64,000 nucleotides of DNA from Streptomyces sp. SM10 (GCF_002910915.1 NZ_NEUF01000159.1:1-64000), one strand, 5' to 3'; positions 1 through 11,482 are shown, numbered from the stretch's first letter. Program-made: numbers and translations. Notes: generated by a model from the letters alone, not told the origin.

Positions 1-402
1 CCACTTCTCGTCCAGCTGCCCGGCGGAGAAGTCACGTTGGACGAGGTCCGGGGCAGGGGGTGCGAAGCGGTCCGGGACCGTGGTGCGTTTACAGCGCCGC
101 AGATGGAGGCCCTCCAGCCCGTGCCTGCGCATGAGCCGCTCGACGCGCTTACGGTTCACCGTGTGTCCGAGGCCCCGCAGCTCGGCATGGACACGCCGCA
201 CTCCGTACGTTCCTTTGTGGTCGGTGTGGATCTCGCGGATTTCCGCGGCCAGGGCATCATCGGCGGCCTGCCGCACCTCGCGGGCCTTCGCGCCGGCGAT
301 CCACCGGTAGAAGCCCGAGCGCGAGACCTGAAGCACCCGGCATATCCGCTGCACGCCGAAGTCGGCCCGGTTGTCGGAGATGAAGCCCCAGCGGAGGGTC
401 AT
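1..402 (-). CDS. IS3-family transposase OrfB, N-terminal part (cut by window edge)
   Basis: The minus-strand frame starts with ATG at 402, overlapping the OrfA stop as ATGA, and stays open to the window edge (134 codons). It begins MTLRWGFISDNRADFGV and contains the HTH_21-type region typical of IS3 OrfB: a CRVLQVSRSGFYRW segment, then the HKGTYGVRRVHAEL segment. These precede the DDE catalytic core, which lies outside the window. OrfB normally acts as an OrfAB fusion made by a -1 frameshift, and the overlap with OrfA fits that. Whether the copy is intact cannot be judged from this piece. Confidence 0.85.
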   Translation of the reverse strand, partial: MTLRWGFISDNRADFGVQRICRVLQVSRSGFYRWIAGAKAREVRQAADDALAAEIREIHTDHKGTYGVRRVHAELRGLGHTVNRKRVERLMRRHGLEGLHLRRCKRTTVPDRFAPPAPDLVQRDFSAGQLDEKW

Positions 403-770
403 GCCCTCATCTCCTCCGCGAAATACTGGGCCGCCCGGCGCAGGATCTCCCGCTCGATTTCCCACTCCTTCTCAGCCCTGCGTAGCCGGCCGTTCTCCGC
501 CCGCAGCCGGACCAGTTCCTCATCCCCGCCCTCCGCGACCGGCTCGTCACGGATACCGCGGCCCGCCTGCTCATCGGCCTGGCGTACCCAACTGCGCAGC
601 GTCTCGCCGGTCACCCCAACATCCGCCGCCACCGCCGCATACGTGCGCTTCCCACCCGCCGCGCGATACAGCGCGACGGCATCGTTCCTGAACTCCGCCG
701 GATACGGAGACTTCCGTCCCACCAGGACACCCTTCCTCGGATCTGCAAGATCCATTGCCAGAGTGTCCAC
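399..770 (-). CDS. IS3-family transposase OrfA
   Basis: This 123-residue protein has an N-terminal helix-turn-helix (YPAEFRNDAVALYR through GVTGETLRSWVRQ, about residues 22-64). A leucine-zipper-like coiled coil follows (ELVRLRAENGRLRRAEKEWEIEREIL, about 84-110). These are the DNA-binding and dimerisation parts of IS3-family OrfA. The start could be ATG 770 or the in-frame ATG at 755. Its stop overlaps the OrfB start by ATGA, the usual site of programmed frameshifting in this family. No internal stop or frameshift is seen, so this half of the element looks functional. Confidence 0.88.
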   Translation of the reverse strand: MDTLAMDLADPRKGVLVGRKSPYPAEFRNDAVALYRAAGGKRTYAAVAADVGVTGETLRSWVRQADEQAGRGIRDEPVAEGGDEELVRLRAENGRLRRAEKEWEIEREILRRAAQYFAEEMRA

Positions 771-792
771 ACCACCGGGGTCGCCTCACAAA

Positions 793-818
793 GGGCCCGA
801 CCCCGAAGAGTCGGACCC
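793..818 (-). terminator. Intrinsic terminator of ychF
   Basis: Read on the minus strand, an 11-bp stem (GGGTCCGACTC paired with GGGTCGGGCCC, with two G-T wobbles) closes a TTCG tetraloop and is followed by TTTGT. The wobbles favour the minus-strand RNA, so it serves ychF, which ends at 869. The IS element begins immediately beyond it. Confidence 0.8.
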
Positions 819-868
819 TATCCGACCTGCACGTTTGCCAGATCAGCGACGTGGTGATAAGTCAGCCG

Positions 869-1957
<1,089 letters not shown>

Positions 1958-2186
1958 TTTGGCGACTTCCTGGAGTGAGGAGAGGGGCTGTCCGGGCGGG
2001 CCGGGAGTGGACCGATTCTCCAGTTTACGGGCGGGGCCGCGCGGCCCGTCACGGGTGCGTGGGCGGAGACCGGTCCGGGGCCGAACGGCGGCGTTTCGGC
2101 CATGCGGGATCGAACGCAACGCCAAGGTCGGCCAAAGCGCGTGTCCAACGCCCGAAAGAGTGCCACCGGCGACCTAGGTTGTCGGG

Positions 2187-2813
2187 GTGGAGCAGCACAG
2201 GACGCGTACCCCGCAGCGCAGGCAGACCCCTCAGGTCCAGCCCGCACCGCCCGGCGGCCCCGGCGAGGTGACGGCCTCGGCCGCAGGTCCGGTGTCGGTG
2301 GCGGTCGCCCCGTCACCCGCGCCGGTGACGGGAGGCAGGCCGGGGCCGGGCGCCCGGCCCGGCGGCGTCCCGCCGGTGGTCCTGGCGCTGCGGCGATTCC
2401 CCAACCCGCGGCTGACCGGCATCGGCGCCGGGCTCTTCGCCGCCCTGACCATGTTCCTGCTGGCCTGCGCGGACCGGCTGCTCCTCGGCAGTTCGGAGAT
2501 CGTCTACGGGCTGCTGTTCCTGCCGGTCAGCGCCCTGACCGCCCTCTGGGTGCGGCCGGCCGACCTGGTGACCGCACCGATCATCGTGCCGATCGCCTTC
2601 GCGGTCGGCGTGATCCCCGTCGCCGGCGGCACGGGCGGCTTCGGCGGGCAGACCATGGCCGTCGTGACCGCGCTCGCCGTCCACGCCGGCTGGCTGTACG
2701 GGGGCACGCTCGTCGCGGGTCTCATCGCCACCGTGCGGAAGATCCGGCAGATGCGGGAGCGGCAGCGGCACCTGCTCAGGGCCGACCGGGCCGCCCGCCG
2801 CCCCCGCGCCTAG
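2187..2813 (+). CDS. DUF6542 membrane protein
   Basis: A 208-residue protein starting at GTG 2187. The first about 70 residues are proline- and glycine-rich. Then come about four hydrophobic segments, for example LTGIGAGLFAALTMFLLACA, GLLFLPVSALTALWV, APIIVPIAFAVGVIPVA and VTALAVHAGWLYGGTLVAGLIA. This region matches the DUF6542 family of Streptomyces. The C-terminus is basic (KIRQMRERQRHLLRADRAARR) and probably cytoplasmic. It converges with ppgK with only 2 bp between the stops. The function is unknown; it is a small inner-membrane protein. Confidence 0.8.
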   Translation: MEQHRTRTPQRRQTPQVQPAPPGGPGEVTASAAGPVSVAVAPSPAPVTGGRPGPGARPGGVPPVVLALRRFPNPRLTGIGAGLFAALTMFLLACADRLLLGSSEIVYGLLFLPVSALTALWVRPADLVTAPIIVPIAFAVGVIPVAGGTGGFGGQTMAVVTALAVHAGWLYGGTLVAGLIATVRKIRQMRERQRHLLRADRAARRPRA

Positions 2814-2815
2814 GA

Positions 2816-3553
2816 CTACTTGCCCGCGGCCGCCATGGCGGCGCCGACGATCCCGGCATTGTTCTGCAGCTCGGCCGGGACGATCTCGGCCCGGACGTGC
2901 TCGATGAGCGGCAGGAACTTCTCCGCCTTGCGGCTCACGCCCCCGCCGATGATGAAGAGCTCGGGCGAGAACAGCATCTCGACGTGGACCAGGTACTTCT
3001 GCACCCGGTGCGCCCAGTGGTGCCAGCTGAGGTCCTCGTCCTCCTTGGCCTTCGTGGAGGCGCGCTTCTCCGCGTCGTGGCCGTGCAGCTCCAGGTGGCC
3101 GAGCTCGGTGTTGGGGACGAGGTGCCCGTCGGTGAAGAGGGCGCTGCCGATGCCCGTACCGAGGGTCAGCGTGATCACCGTGCCCTTGCGGTCACGCCCC
3201 GCGCCGAAGGTCATCTCGGCGATTCCGGCCGCGTCGGCGTCGTTGAGGATCGTGACCGGCTGCCCGATGCGCTCGCTGAGCAGCGTCCGGGCGTCCGTGT
3301 CGATCCAGCCCTTGTCCACGTTGGCCGCGGTCCTGGTGATGCCGCCGGTGACGACTCCGGGGAACGTGATGCCGACCGGCCCCTGCCAGTCGAAATGGCC
3401 GACGACCTCGGCCACACCGTCGGCCACGCTCCCAGGCGTCGCCGGGTGGGGTGTCAGTACCTTGTGGCGCTCCTGCGCCAGCTCTCCGCGGTCCAGGTCC
3501 ACGGGCGCGCCCTTGATCCCTGAACCGCCGATGTCCACACCGAAGATCTCCAT
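2816..3553 (-). CDS. ppgK: Polyphosphate glucokinase
   Basis: A 245-residue ROK-fold sugar kinase that phosphorylates glucose using inorganic polyphosphate (often also ATP). The N-terminal phosphate motif [16 protein letters not shown] is at residues 3-18. [12 protein letters not shown] contains the catalytic Asp, and [17 protein letters not shown] is the second phosphate-binding segment. The start is ATG 3553; an upstream ATG at 3580 would place nine extra residues before the conserved start. It converges with the DUF6542 gene. Gene order around it matches the central chromosome of other streptomycetes. Confidence 0.93.
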   Translation of the reverse strand: MEIFGVDIGGSGIKGAPVDLDRGELAQERHKVLTPHPATPGSVADGVAEVVGHFDWQGPVGITFPGVVTGGITRTAANVDKGWIDTDARTLLSERIGQPVTILNDADAAGIAEMTFGAGRDRKGTVITLTLGTGIGSALFTDGHLVPNTELGHLELHGHDAEKRASTKAKEDEDLSWHHWAHRVQKYLVHVEMLFSPELFIIGGGVSRKAEKFLPLIEHVRAEIVPAELQNNAGIVGAAMAAAGK

Positions 3554-3703
3554 GCGGTCCACGGTACGGGCAGGTGGCACGGATCACTCCCCGGAACGGC
3601 GATCCGGCGGGCGCCCCCGGGTGACTCACGCGCCCCGGGCCTCCACACATACGCCCCGGGCCTCCGCGTACGCGCCCCGGCCGGTACCCGCCCGCCCGCC
3701 CCG

Positions 3704-4684
<981 letters not shown>

Positions 4685-4771
4685 GCGTCCCATCGTAAGG
4701 CCGTACCGAACAGGCGCCGGATCAGCGGGGTCGGGAGACTGATGCGTACGCAATCCAGCGACGGAGGGTTC

Positions 4772-6115
4772 ATGTCGGGCAGCACCACGGAAGAGGGAAG
4801 GCTGCGGCGCACACTCGGCTTCCGGGACCTGGTGGTCTACGGACTGCTGTTCATCGCGCCCATGGCCCCGGTCGGTGTGTTCGGCACGCTGGACGCCAAG
4901 TCCGACGGGGCCGTGGCCCTGGTGTACCTCGTGGCGACCGTGGTGATGGCCTTCACCGCGTTCAGTTACGCCCAGATGGTGCATGTCGCCCCGCTCGCCG
5001 GATCGGTCTTCGCGTACGCCCGCAAGGGGCTGGGGGAAGGGCCCGGGTTCATCGCCGGCTGGATGGCGATGCTCGACTACCTGCTGATCCCGGCGGTCGC
5101 CTATCTGTTCTCCGGGATCGCGATGAACGCGCTGGTCCCCGAGGTGTCCCGGTGGGTCTGGACGGCGATCGCGGTCCTGGTGACGACCGCGCTGAACCTG
5201 TGGGGCGTACGGGCCGCGGCCCGGGTGGGCTTCGCCGTGCTCGCCATGGAGATCGTGGTGCTGCTGGTGTTCGTGGTGTCGGCCGTGGTGGTGCTGGTCC
5301 GGGACGGGGCGCAGCGCGGCTGGCTGACGCCGCTCACCGGCGACACGGGGTTCTCGATGACGGCCGTCGTGGGAGCGGTGTCCGTCGCGGTGCTGTCCTA
5401 TCTGGGCTTCGACGCCATCGCCTCGTTCGCCGAGGAGGTGACGGGCGGTTCGGCGAAGGTGGCCCGGGCCGTGCTGTTCTGCCTGGTGCTCGCCGGGGTG
5501 CTGTTCGTGGCCCAGTCCTATCTGGCGGCCCTCCTGGAACCGGTGAGCTCGGCCGAGCTGGCGGCGGATCCGGTCAGGCAGGGGTCCGCGTTCTACGACG
5601 CGGTGGACGCCTCGGTCGGGACGTGGCTGCACGACCTGGTGGCCGTCAGCAAGGCGATCGGGGCGGCCTTCGCGGCGCTGGCCGGGCAGGCGGCGGCCGG
5701 ACGGCTCGTGTTCGCCATGGCGCGGGACGGCCGGCTCCCCTCGTTCCTGTCACGGGTCGACGGGGGGTCCGGGGTGCCGCGCGTCGCGATCGCGGGGGCC
5801 GGGTTGGTGACGCTGGTCGCGGCGGTGTGGGCGGCCCGGCGCGACGACGGACTGGACCATCTGGTGTCGGTGGTGAACGTCGGCGCGCTCACGGCCTTCG
5901 TGCTGCTCCACGCGTCGGTGGTGGGCTGGTTCGCCGTACGCCGGATGGAGGGCCCGCCGAGCTGGTGGCGCCATGTGCTGATTCCGGTGGTGGGCGCGGC
6001 CGTCCTGGTCGCGGTGATCCTGGAGGCGACGACGAGCGCCCAGCTGGTCGGGGTGTGCTGGCTCGGGATCGGGCTGGTGGTGCTCGCGTTGCAGTGGGGG
6101 CGGCGGGCCGCCTGA
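4772..6115 (+). CDS. APC-superfamily amino acid/amine permease
   Basis: A 447-residue integral membrane protein with about 12 hydrophobic segments. It begins with the APC signature region ([24 protein letters not shown]) and contains [21 protein letters not shown], typical of transmembrane helix 6 of putrescine/amino-acid importers. The start ATG 4772 has a GGAGGG ribosome site 4 nt upstream; an in-frame ATG at 4742 lacks one. It is divergent from ispH. The substrate cannot be assigned from sequence; an amino acid or polyamine is likely. Confidence 0.88.
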   Translation: MSGSTTEEGRLRRTLGFRDLVVYGLLFIAPMAPVGVFGTLDAKSDGAVALVYLVATVVMAFTAFSYAQMVHVAPLAGSVFAYARKGLGEGPGFIAGWMAMLDYLLIPAVAYLFSGIAMNALVPEVSRWVWTAIAVLVTTALNLWGVRAAARVGFAVLAMEIVVLLVFVVSAVVVLVRDGAQRGWLTPLTGDTGFSMTAVVGAVSVAVLSYLGFDAIASFAEEVTGGSAKVARAVLFCLVLAGVLFVAQSYLAALLEPVSSAELAADPVRQGSAFYDAVDASVGTWLHDLVAVSKAIGAAFAALAGQAAAGRLVFAMARDGRLPSFLSRVDGGSGVPRVAIAGAGLVTLVAAVWAARRDDGLDHLVSVVNVGALTAFVLLHASVVGWFAVRRMEGPPSWWRHVLIPVVGAAVLVAVILEATTSAQLVGVCWLGIGLVVLALQWGRRAA

Positions 6116-6145
6116 TTGTCGGCCCCGGCCGATACGCTCGCCCGT

Positions 6146-7357
6146 ATGGCTCTCACTACGTCCCCGGAAGCCCCGCTGCCCGTCGGCGACGTGTCACGCC
6201 TGATCGGCGGCTGGATCGACCGGCTCGGCGCCGTCTGGGTCGAGGGGCAGATCACCCAGCTGTCGCGCCGGCCCGGCGCCGGGGTGGTCTTCCTGACGCT
6301 GCGTGACCCCTCCCACGACATCTCGGTGAGCGTGACCTGCTTCCGGCAGGTCTTCGACCGGATCGCCGATGTGGTGACCGAGGGCGCGCGGGTCGTCGTC
6401 CTCGCCAAGCCCGAGTGGTACGCCCCGCGCGGCCAGCTCTCCCTGCGGGCGACGGAGATACGGCCGGTGGGCATCGGCGAGCTGCTGGTGCGGCTGGAGC
6501 AGCTGAAGAAGTCGCTGACCGCCGAGGGGCTCTTCGCGCTGGACCGGAAGAAGCGGCTGCCGTTCCTGCCGCAGCTGGTCGGCCTGGTCTCGGGACGGGC
6601 GTCGGCGGCCGAGCGGGACGTGCTGGAGAACGCCAGGCGCCGCTGGCCCGCGGTGCGCTTCGAGGTGCGCAACACGGCCGTGCAGGGCGTGCACGCCGTG
6701 AATCAGGTGGTCCAGGCCGTGCAGGAGCTGGACGGCCTGGAGGAGGTCGACGTGATCGTCGTCGCCCGTGGCGGCGGCAGCGTCGAGGATCTGCTGCCCT
6801 TCTCGGACGAGGCGCTGATCCGGGCGGTGGCCGCGTGCCGCACACCCGTGGTCTCCGCCATCGGGCACGAACCGGACTCGCCCCTGCTCGATCTGGTGGC
6901 CGATGTGCGGGCGTCGACGCCCACGGACGCGGCGAAGAAGGTGGTGCCGGACGTGGGCGAGGAGCTCGACCGCGTCCAGCAGCTCCGGGACCGGGCGCTG
7001 CGCACGGTCCGGGGGCTGATCGACCGGGAGGAGCGGGGGCTGGCGCACGCGCTGGGCAGGTCCTCGATGGAGAATCCCCGGCGGATGGTGGACGAGCGGG
7101 AAGCGGAGATCGAGGCGCTGGTGGGGCGGAGCCGCAGGGTGCTCGGGCATCTGCTGGACCGCGCCGACTCGGAGCTGGCCCACACCCGGGCCCGGGTCGT
7201 GGCGCTGTCGCCCGCGGCGACGCTGGAGCGGGGCTACGCGGTGCTGCAGCGGCCGGACGGCCATGTGGTGCGCTCCCCCGAGGATGCGGGGGCGCCGGGC
7301 GAGGAGCTGCGGGCGCGGGTCTCGGAGGGTGAGTTCACGGTTCGGGTCGCGGAGTGA
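6146..7357 (+). CDS. xseA: Exodeoxyribonuclease VII large subunit
   Basis: A 403-residue large subunit of the single-strand-specific nuclease ExoVII, used in DNA repair. The N-terminal OB-fold ([18 protein letters not shown], about residues 20-120) binds DNA. The catalytic core has [22 protein letters not shown], then [28 protein letters not shown] long helical C-terminal region follows. The start is ATG 6146, just after the permease stop. xseB follows 40 bp downstream and the two encode one complex. Confidence 0.95.
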   Translation: MALTTSPEAPLPVGDVSRLIGGWIDRLGAVWVEGQITQLSRRPGAGVVFLTLRDPSHDISVSVTCFRQVFDRIADVVTEGARVVVLAKPEWYAPRGQLSLRATEIRPVGIGELLVRLEQLKKSLTAEGLFALDRKKRLPFLPQLVGLVSGRASAAERDVLENARRRWPAVRFEVRNTAVQGVHAVNQVVQAVQELDGLEEVDVIVVARGGGSVEDLLPFSDEALIRAVAACRTPVVSAIGHEPDSPLLDLVADVRASTPTDAAKKVVPDVGEELDRVQQLRDRALRTVRGLIDREERGLAHALGRSSMENPRRMVDEREAEIEALVGRSRRVLGHLLDRADSELAHTRARVVALSPAATLERGYAVLQRPDGHVVRSPEDAGAPGEELRARVSEGEFTVRVAE

Positions 7358-7397
7358 GGGGCCGGGTCTGTCGGAGCCCGCGCATAGGGTGGACGGC

Positions 7398-7652
7398 ATG
7401 ACGGACGACGGGACGACGACGGCTGCCGCGACGGGCACGCTCGGGTACGAGCAGGCGCGCGACGAGCTGATCGAGGTCGTACGCCGCCTGGAGGCGGGCG
7501 GCACGACACTGGAGGAGTCGCTGGCCCTGTGGGAGCGCGGCGAGGAGCTGGCGAAGGTGTGCCGGCACTGGCTGGAGGGCGCCCGGGCCCGGCTGGACGC
7601 GGCGCTGGCGCGCCCGGAGGAGTCCACGGAGGCCGGCGGGGAGACGGACTGA
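7398..7652 (+). CDS. xseB: Exodeoxyribonuclease VII small subunit
   Basis: An 84-residue all-helical small subunit of ExoVII. The family core LGYEQARDELIEVVRRLEAGGTTLEESLALWERGEELAKVC is at about residues 14-55. The charged C-terminal tail is typical of actinobacteria. ATG 7398 is the start that gives normal family length. It directly follows xseA. Confidence 0.93.
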   Translation: MTDDGTTTAAATGTLGYEQARDELIEVVRRLEAGGTTLEESLALWERGEELAKVCRHWLEGARARLDAALARPEESTEAGGETD

Positions 7653-7753
7653 GGGCTCGGCGGGCACGGTCCGAGCGGTCGGCGGCCGCCCGGACCGAGG
7701 CGGCCGGGCGGCACGCCTCTGTCGGCCTGTGCGCTGGATCACTCCCGGACCGA

Positions 7754-7776
7754 TTTAGTTGAACTTTAATCTATTC
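7754..7776. promoter_or_regulatory. AT-rich dyad upstream of the nitroreductase gene
   Basis: An island of strongly AT-rich DNA in GC-rich surroundings contains the near-palindrome TTGAA-C-TTTAA (7759-7769) about 70 bp before the nitroreductase start. The shape and position fit an operator overlapping a promoter, of the MarR type for example. The binding protein cannot be named from sequence. Confidence 0.4.
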
Positions 7777-7836
7777 TCCGGTTACGGTACTCACCAGAGC
7801 CCGACCCATGTATCCGTCCGGAAGGTAACGCCCCCG

Positions 7837-8427
7837 ATGTCCCTCGTTCTTGACCCCGCCGCCCAGGACCTCCTCTTCCGCGAGGCCCGCACTGCCAACA
7901 CGTTCACCGACGAGCCGGTGACCGACGAGCAGGTCCAGGCGATCTACGACCTGGTCAAGTACGGCCCCACGGCCTTCAACCAGTCGCCGCTGCGCGTCGT
8001 CCTGGTCCGCTCGGCCGAGGGACGCGAGCGCCTGGTCAAGCACATGGCCGAGGGCAACCGCCCGAAGACCACGACAGCCCCGCTGGTCGCGCTCCTCGTC
8101 GCCGACCACGAGTTCCACGAGGAACTCCCGGCCCTCATGCCGCACTTCCCGCAGGCCAAGGACGCGTTCTTCTCCGAGCGCCCGGTCCGCGAGCAGTCCG
8201 CCGGGCTCAACGCCGCACTGCAGGCCGCCTACTTCATCATCGGCGTCCGCGCCGCCGGCCTGGCCGCCGGCCCGATGACCGGCTTCGACGCCGCGGGCAT
8301 CGAGAAGGAGTTCCTGGACGACGACCACAAGCTGCTCATGGCCGTCAACATCGGCAAGCCCGGCGAGGACGCCTGGTTCCCGCGCCTGCCGCGCCTGTCC
8401 TACGACGAGGTCGTCACGACCGTCTGA
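7837..8427 (+). CDS. Nitroreductase family protein (RutE/malonic semialdehyde reductase-like)
   Basis: A 196-residue FMN-dependent oxidoreductase of the nitroreductase fold. The N-terminal RTANTFTDEPVTDEQVQAIYDLVKYGPTAFNQSPLRVVLVRS holds the FMN-binding arginine and the family SPTAFNxQPLR-like motif. PMTGFDAAGIEKEFL is characteristic of the RutE-like subgroup, which reduces malonic semialdehyde or related carbonyls with NAD(P)H. ATG 7837 was chosen for homology and has a GGAAGG site upstream; an in-frame ATG at 7808 is less likely. No other pyrimidine-catabolism genes are adjacent, so the substrate is open. Confidence 0.85.
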   Translation: MSLVLDPAAQDLLFREARTANTFTDEPVTDEQVQAIYDLVKYGPTAFNQSPLRVVLVRSAEGRERLVKHMAEGNRPKTTTAPLVALLVADHEFHEELPALMPHFPQAKDAFFSERPVREQSAGLNAALQAAYFIIGVRAAGLAAGPMTGFDAAGIEKEFLDDDHKLLMAVNIGKPGEDAWFPRLPRLSYDEVVTTV

Positions 8428-8437
8428 TCCCCGCCCC

Positions 8438-8488
8438 GTACGACGAGAGGGCCCGCAGCGCCGAGCGCTGCGGGCCCTCTCGTCGTAC
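8438..8488 (+). terminator. Long perfect hairpin terminator
   Basis: A 24-bp perfect stem (arms beginning GTACGACGAGAGGGCCCGC and ending in its complement) with a 3-nt loop lies 10 bp after the nitroreductase stop. DUF4245 converges from the other side, so it can serve both strands. Confidence 0.9.
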
Positions 8489-8516
8489 CGCGGATCTCAG
8501 GAGGGAGCAGAGGACC

Positions 8517-9041
8517 TCAGGAGGCCGTCGTCTTCAGCGCCGCGGCCATCTCCGCGAGCCGCTCCGCCGGTGCCGATCCCGTGACCACCGTGGTGACGTC
8601 CTCGGCGTGCAGCACGAGGGCGTCGTACTTCGGGCCCTCCCAGCGCTGCCACTCCCGGCCGGCGACCTCTTCGGTGTGCCCGGTGTCCCTGGCGTCCTGG
8701 CTGACGTCGGGGACGTACTTCCTGGCGGGGGTCGTGGACTGCTCCACCGCGACGTAGTTGCCGTCCGGGTCGAGGAAGCCGAGGTGCCAGCCGGCACCGG
8801 ACCGGCCCTCGTACGAGACGGAGGTCGGCTTCCACTCCTTCGAGAGCCCGGCGGGCGCCGCCACCGGGTACGGCGCGGCACGGCGGGCCGTCGCGAGCTC
8901 GACCCGGTAGTCGACCGCCTTGATCGGGTCGGCCTTGTCGTCGTGCGGGATGAAGATGTAGACGACGCCCGCCACTGCGGTGATCACGAGCATCGACAGG
9001 AACATGTCCCGGACGGTCTGCTTGCCTCGCTTGCTTGCCAC
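8517..9041 (-). CDS. DUF4245 membrane-anchored protein
   Basis: A 174-residue protein with one N-terminal hydrophobic segment (MFLSMLVITAVAGVVYIFIP, about residues 12-31), then a predicted extracytoplasmic DUF4245 domain with YRVELATARRAAPYPVAAPAGL and GWHLGFLDPDGNYVAVEQS. GTG 9041 was chosen because it places the membrane segment near the N-terminus. ATGs at 9080 and 9095 would add a Cys/Pro-rich stretch of doubtful value, and no clear ribosome site decides between them. The function is unknown. The gene is conserved next to glpX in Streptomyces. Confidence 0.8.
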   Translation of the reverse strand: MASKRGKQTVRDMFLSMLVITAVAGVVYIFIPHDDKADPIKAVDYRVELATARRAAPYPVAAPAGLSKEWKPTSVSYEGRSGAGWHLGFLDPDGNYVAVEQSTTPARKYVPDVSQDARDTGHTEEVAGREWQRWEGPKYDALVLHAEDVTTVVTGSAPAERLAEMAAALKTTAS

Positions 9042-9185
9042 GGGGTCAATGGTGGCACGGGCCTCCGGGCACCCCACCATCGGGCACCCGCTCATACGTG
9101 ACCCGCTCTGCTCATTTTATCGACCTACCGATAGAGTCACAGCACCCTCTTTTCCGGTCGTCGTCGTACAGAAAGGTGCGCTCCG

Positions 9186-10217
9186 ATGTCCGAGCATCAT
9201 CTGCCGTCCCCGCTCGAGGTCTCCCCGGAGGCCCCCGACCGCAACCTGGCCATGGAACTCGTCCGGGTCACCGAGGCCGCCGCCATGGCCGCCGGGCGCT
9301 GGGTCGGCCGCGGCGACAAGATCGGCGCCGACGGCGCCGCTGTGAAAGCCATGCGCACGCTCGTCTCCACCGTCTCGATGAACGGCATCGTCGTCATCGG
9401 TGAGGGCGAGAAGGACGAAGCGCCCATGCTGTTCAACGGCGAGCGCGTCGGCGACGGCACCGGAGCCGAGGTCGACATCGCCGTCGACCCGATCGACGGC
9501 ACCACGCTCAACGCCAAGGGCATGCCCAACGCGATCGCCGTACTGGCCGCCGCCGACCGCGGCGCGATGTTCGACCCGTCCGCCGTCTTCTACATGGACA
9601 AGCTGGTCACGGGCCCCGAGGCCGCCGACTTCGTCGACATCAACGCCCCCGTCTCCGTGAACATCCGGCGCGTCGCGCGCGCCAAGAGCTCGACCCCCGA
9701 GGACGTCACGGTCGTCATCCTGGACCGGCCCCGGCACGACGGCATCGTCAAGGAGATCCGGGAGACGGGCGCCCGGATCAAGTTCATCTCCGACGGCGAC
9801 GTCGCCGGGTCGATCATGGCCGCCCGCGAGGGAACCGGCGTCGACCTGCTCATGGGCATCGGCGGCACCCCCGAGGGCATCATCTCGGCCTGCGCCATAA
9901 AGTGCCTCGGCGGTGTCATCCAGGGCAAGCTCTGGCCCAAGGACGAGGCGGAGCGGCAGCGTGCGCTGGACGCCGGCCACGACCTGGACCGGGTGCTGTC
10001 GACGGACGACCTCGTCAGCGGGGACAACGTCTTCTTCGTCGCCACCGGGATCACCGACGGTGAGCTCCTGCGCGGTGTGCGGTACCGCGCGGAGACGGCC
10101 ACCACCCAGTCCCTGGTGATGCGGTCCAAGTCGGGCACGATCCGGACGATCGACTCGACGCACCGGCTCTCGAAGCTGCGCGCCTACAGCGCGATCGACT
10201 TCGACCGCGCCAAGTAG
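9186..10217 (+). CDS. glpX: Fructose-1,6-bisphosphatase class II
   Basis: A 343-residue metal-dependent phosphatase of gluconeogenesis. Key motifs are [11 protein letters not shown], the substrate/metal-binding [25 protein letters not shown] (about residues 98-122) and [30 protein letters not shown]. The length and motifs match actinobacterial GlpX, the main FBPase of these bacteria. It starts at ATG 9186 with AAAGG upstream, and is divergent from DUF4245 and convergent with the WhiB-like gene. Confidence 0.95.
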   Translation: MSEHHLPSPLEVSPEAPDRNLAMELVRVTEAAAMAAGRWVGRGDKIGADGAAVKAMRTLVSTVSMNGIVVIGEGEKDEAPMLFNGERVGDGTGAEVDIAVDPIDGTTLNAKGMPNAIAVLAAADRGAMFDPSAVFYMDKLVTGPEAADFVDINAPVSVNIRRVARAKSSTPEDVTVVILDRPRHDGIVKEIRETGARIKFISDGDVAGSIMAAREGTGVDLLMGIGGTPEGIISACAIKCLGGVIQGKLWPKDEAERQRALDAGHDLDRVLSTDDLVSGDNVFFVATGITDGELLRGVRYRAETATTQSLVMRSKSGTIRTIDSTHRLSKLRAYSAIDFDRAK

Positions 10218-10225
10218 GCCCTGTC

Positions 10226-10273
10226 GCAGGGATCTGGGGGTTCGGCCCGGCCGGGCGGCCCCCACATCCCTGC
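10226..10273. terminator. Bidirectional terminator between glpX and the WhiB-like gene
   Basis: Arms GCAGGGATCTGGGGG and CCCCCACATCCCTGC (one mismatch) surround a GC-rich inner dyad. The hairpin fills the gap between the convergent stops. Confidence 0.75.
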
Positions 10274-10282
10274 ACGCGGGGG

Positions 10283-10654
10283 TCAGCCCGCCGCGGCTAT
10301 GCGCCCGGCCGAGGCCGCGGCCTTGAGCTCCATGTCGCGCCGGCGGCGCCGGGCGAGCACCACACGGCGTTCGGCGGCGGTGAGGCCGCCCCACACCCCG
10401 TACGGCTCGGGCTGCAGGAGGGCGTGCTCCTGGCACTCCACCATGACCGGGCATCTCGCACAGACCTGCTTCGCCGCCTCCTCGCGGGAGAGCCGGGCGG
10501 CGGTCGGCTCCTTCGACGGGGCGAAGAACAGTCCTGCCTCGTCGCGGCGGCACACCGCCTCCGCGTGCCAGGGCCCCGCCTGATCCTCCCGCGCGGGTGC
10601 GCGCTGGGACGGCACGGCGGCGACCTGCAGGGGCTGATGCGGCATGTGCAGCAC
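10283..10654 (-). CDS. wblI: WhiB-like iron-sulfur transcription factor (WblI-type)
   Basis: A 123-residue Wbl protein. Four cluster-binding cysteines are at residues 35, 65, 68 and 74 (C-x29-C-x2-C-x5-C). They are followed by the GVWGG turn (residues 86-90) and a basic C-terminus (RRVVLARRRRRDM) that contacts DNA. GTG 10654 is the start because AGGAG lies 6 nt before it; the in-frame ATG at 10645 is too far from that site. The position beside glpX and the sequence suggest the wblI member of the Streptomyces Wbl set, recalled from the S. coelicolor gene order. Wbl proteins act by binding the housekeeping sigma factor region 4. Confidence 0.85.
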   Translation of the reverse strand: MLHMPHQPLQVAAVPSQRAPAREDQAGPWHAEAVCRRDEAGLFFAPSKEPTAARLSREEAAKQVCARCPVMVECQEHALLQPEPYGVWGGLTAAERRVVLARRRRRDMELKAAASAGRIAAAG

Positions 10655-10810
10655 GGTCCACTCCTGACGACGGCTTGGGCTTCGCGAGCGAGAGACGATG
10701 CAGCACTCCCTACCCGCTGTACGCACGCCTATGCACTGAGTGGCGCCACCCCGAAGCCCCCACGGTCGCACCGCGTCACCGACTGGCCTGAATTCGCCGG
10801 TGGCCCCGGC

Positions 10811-11482
10811 TCAGTGGCCGAGGTGCTTGCGGAGCTGCCGCTGGAGGTTGGTGATGAGCTTGCCGCGCTTGGGCTTTGCCTCGACGTTGCCGAACACGGA
10901 GTAGCCGTTGACGACGACCACCGGTGCCTCCGGGTCGGCCGATTCCAGAGTGTCGACCTCAAAATTGCCGAAAACACCCGTCCCGCTGCCGCGGAGCGAG
11001 ATGTTCTCGGGGACCTTGATCTCGACACTCCCGAAGATGGACGTCGCGTTGATCACCGTCAGCCGCTGGCCGAACAGCGCCTCGGTCAGGTCGATCTCGA
11101 CACTGCCGAAGAGCGCGAAGGCGTTCGTGCGGCCGCCGACGCGCCAACGGCCCCTGCGGGTGGAACCGCTGAAGACCGCCACCAGGTTCTCGGCGGGCCC
11201 GGCCGGCTCCCCCGGTCCGTAGCCGTGGGGCGAGGCGGCCTGACGGGTGCCGCCACCGGGTGCCGGAAGATCCTGGACCAGCGGCTCCAGTTCACCGACG
11301 GTCTTGGCCCGGTAGACCAGGTCGACCCGCTCGGCATGCTCCTCGGCGGTCAGCCGGCCTTCCGCCACGGCCTCCCGCAGGATGTCCGCGATCCGGTCGC
11401 GGTCCGCGTCGGAGGCGCGGATTCCGGCGGGCGCGGGACCGGCCGGAGCGACGGGCGACTGGGGCTGCTTCTCGAGGTCCAC
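10811..11482 (-). CDS. DUF1707 / LiaF-like C-terminal domain protein
   Basis: A 223-residue protein. The N-terminal DUF1707 (GIRASDADRDRIADILREAVAEGRLTAEEHAERVDLVYRAKT, about residues 20-61) is a small helical domain common in actinobacteria. The C-terminal half (NAFALFGSVEIDL, SIFGSVEIKVPENISLRGSG and FGNVEAK repeats) is the beta-solenoid DUF2154 domain seen in LiaF/VraT cell-wall stress sensors. There is no membrane segment. The start is GTG 11482. A TAGGCT box ends 6 nt before this GTG and no ribosome site is seen, so the mRNA may be leaderless. The role is unknown; an envelope-stress link is inferred from the domain. Confidence 0.8.
   Translation of the reverse strand: MDLEKQPQSPVAPAGPAPAGIRASDADRDRIADILREAVAEGRLTAEEHAERVDLVYRAKTVGELEPLVQDLPAPGGGTRQAASPHGYGPGEPAGPAENLVAVFSGSTRRGRWRVGGRTNAFALFGSVEIDLTEALFGQRLTVINATSIFGSVEIKVPENISLRGSGTGVFGNFEVDTLESADPEAPVVVVNGYSVFGNVEAKPKRGKLITNLQRQLRKHLGH

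Larger units (their letters stand above)
1..790 (-). mobile_element. IS3-family insertion sequence, one end only
   Basis: Two overlapping minus-strand frames, OrfA (a helix-turn-helix protein) and OrfB (an integrase-type transposase), have the classic IS3-family arrangement. The element runs off the left edge of the window. Its right boundary must lie between the OrfA start at 770 and the ychF terminator hairpin that begins at 793, so 790 is an estimate. I could not define the terminal inverted repeat because the other end is missing. The element sits just past the ychF terminator, a position that breaks no gene. Confidence 0.85.
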
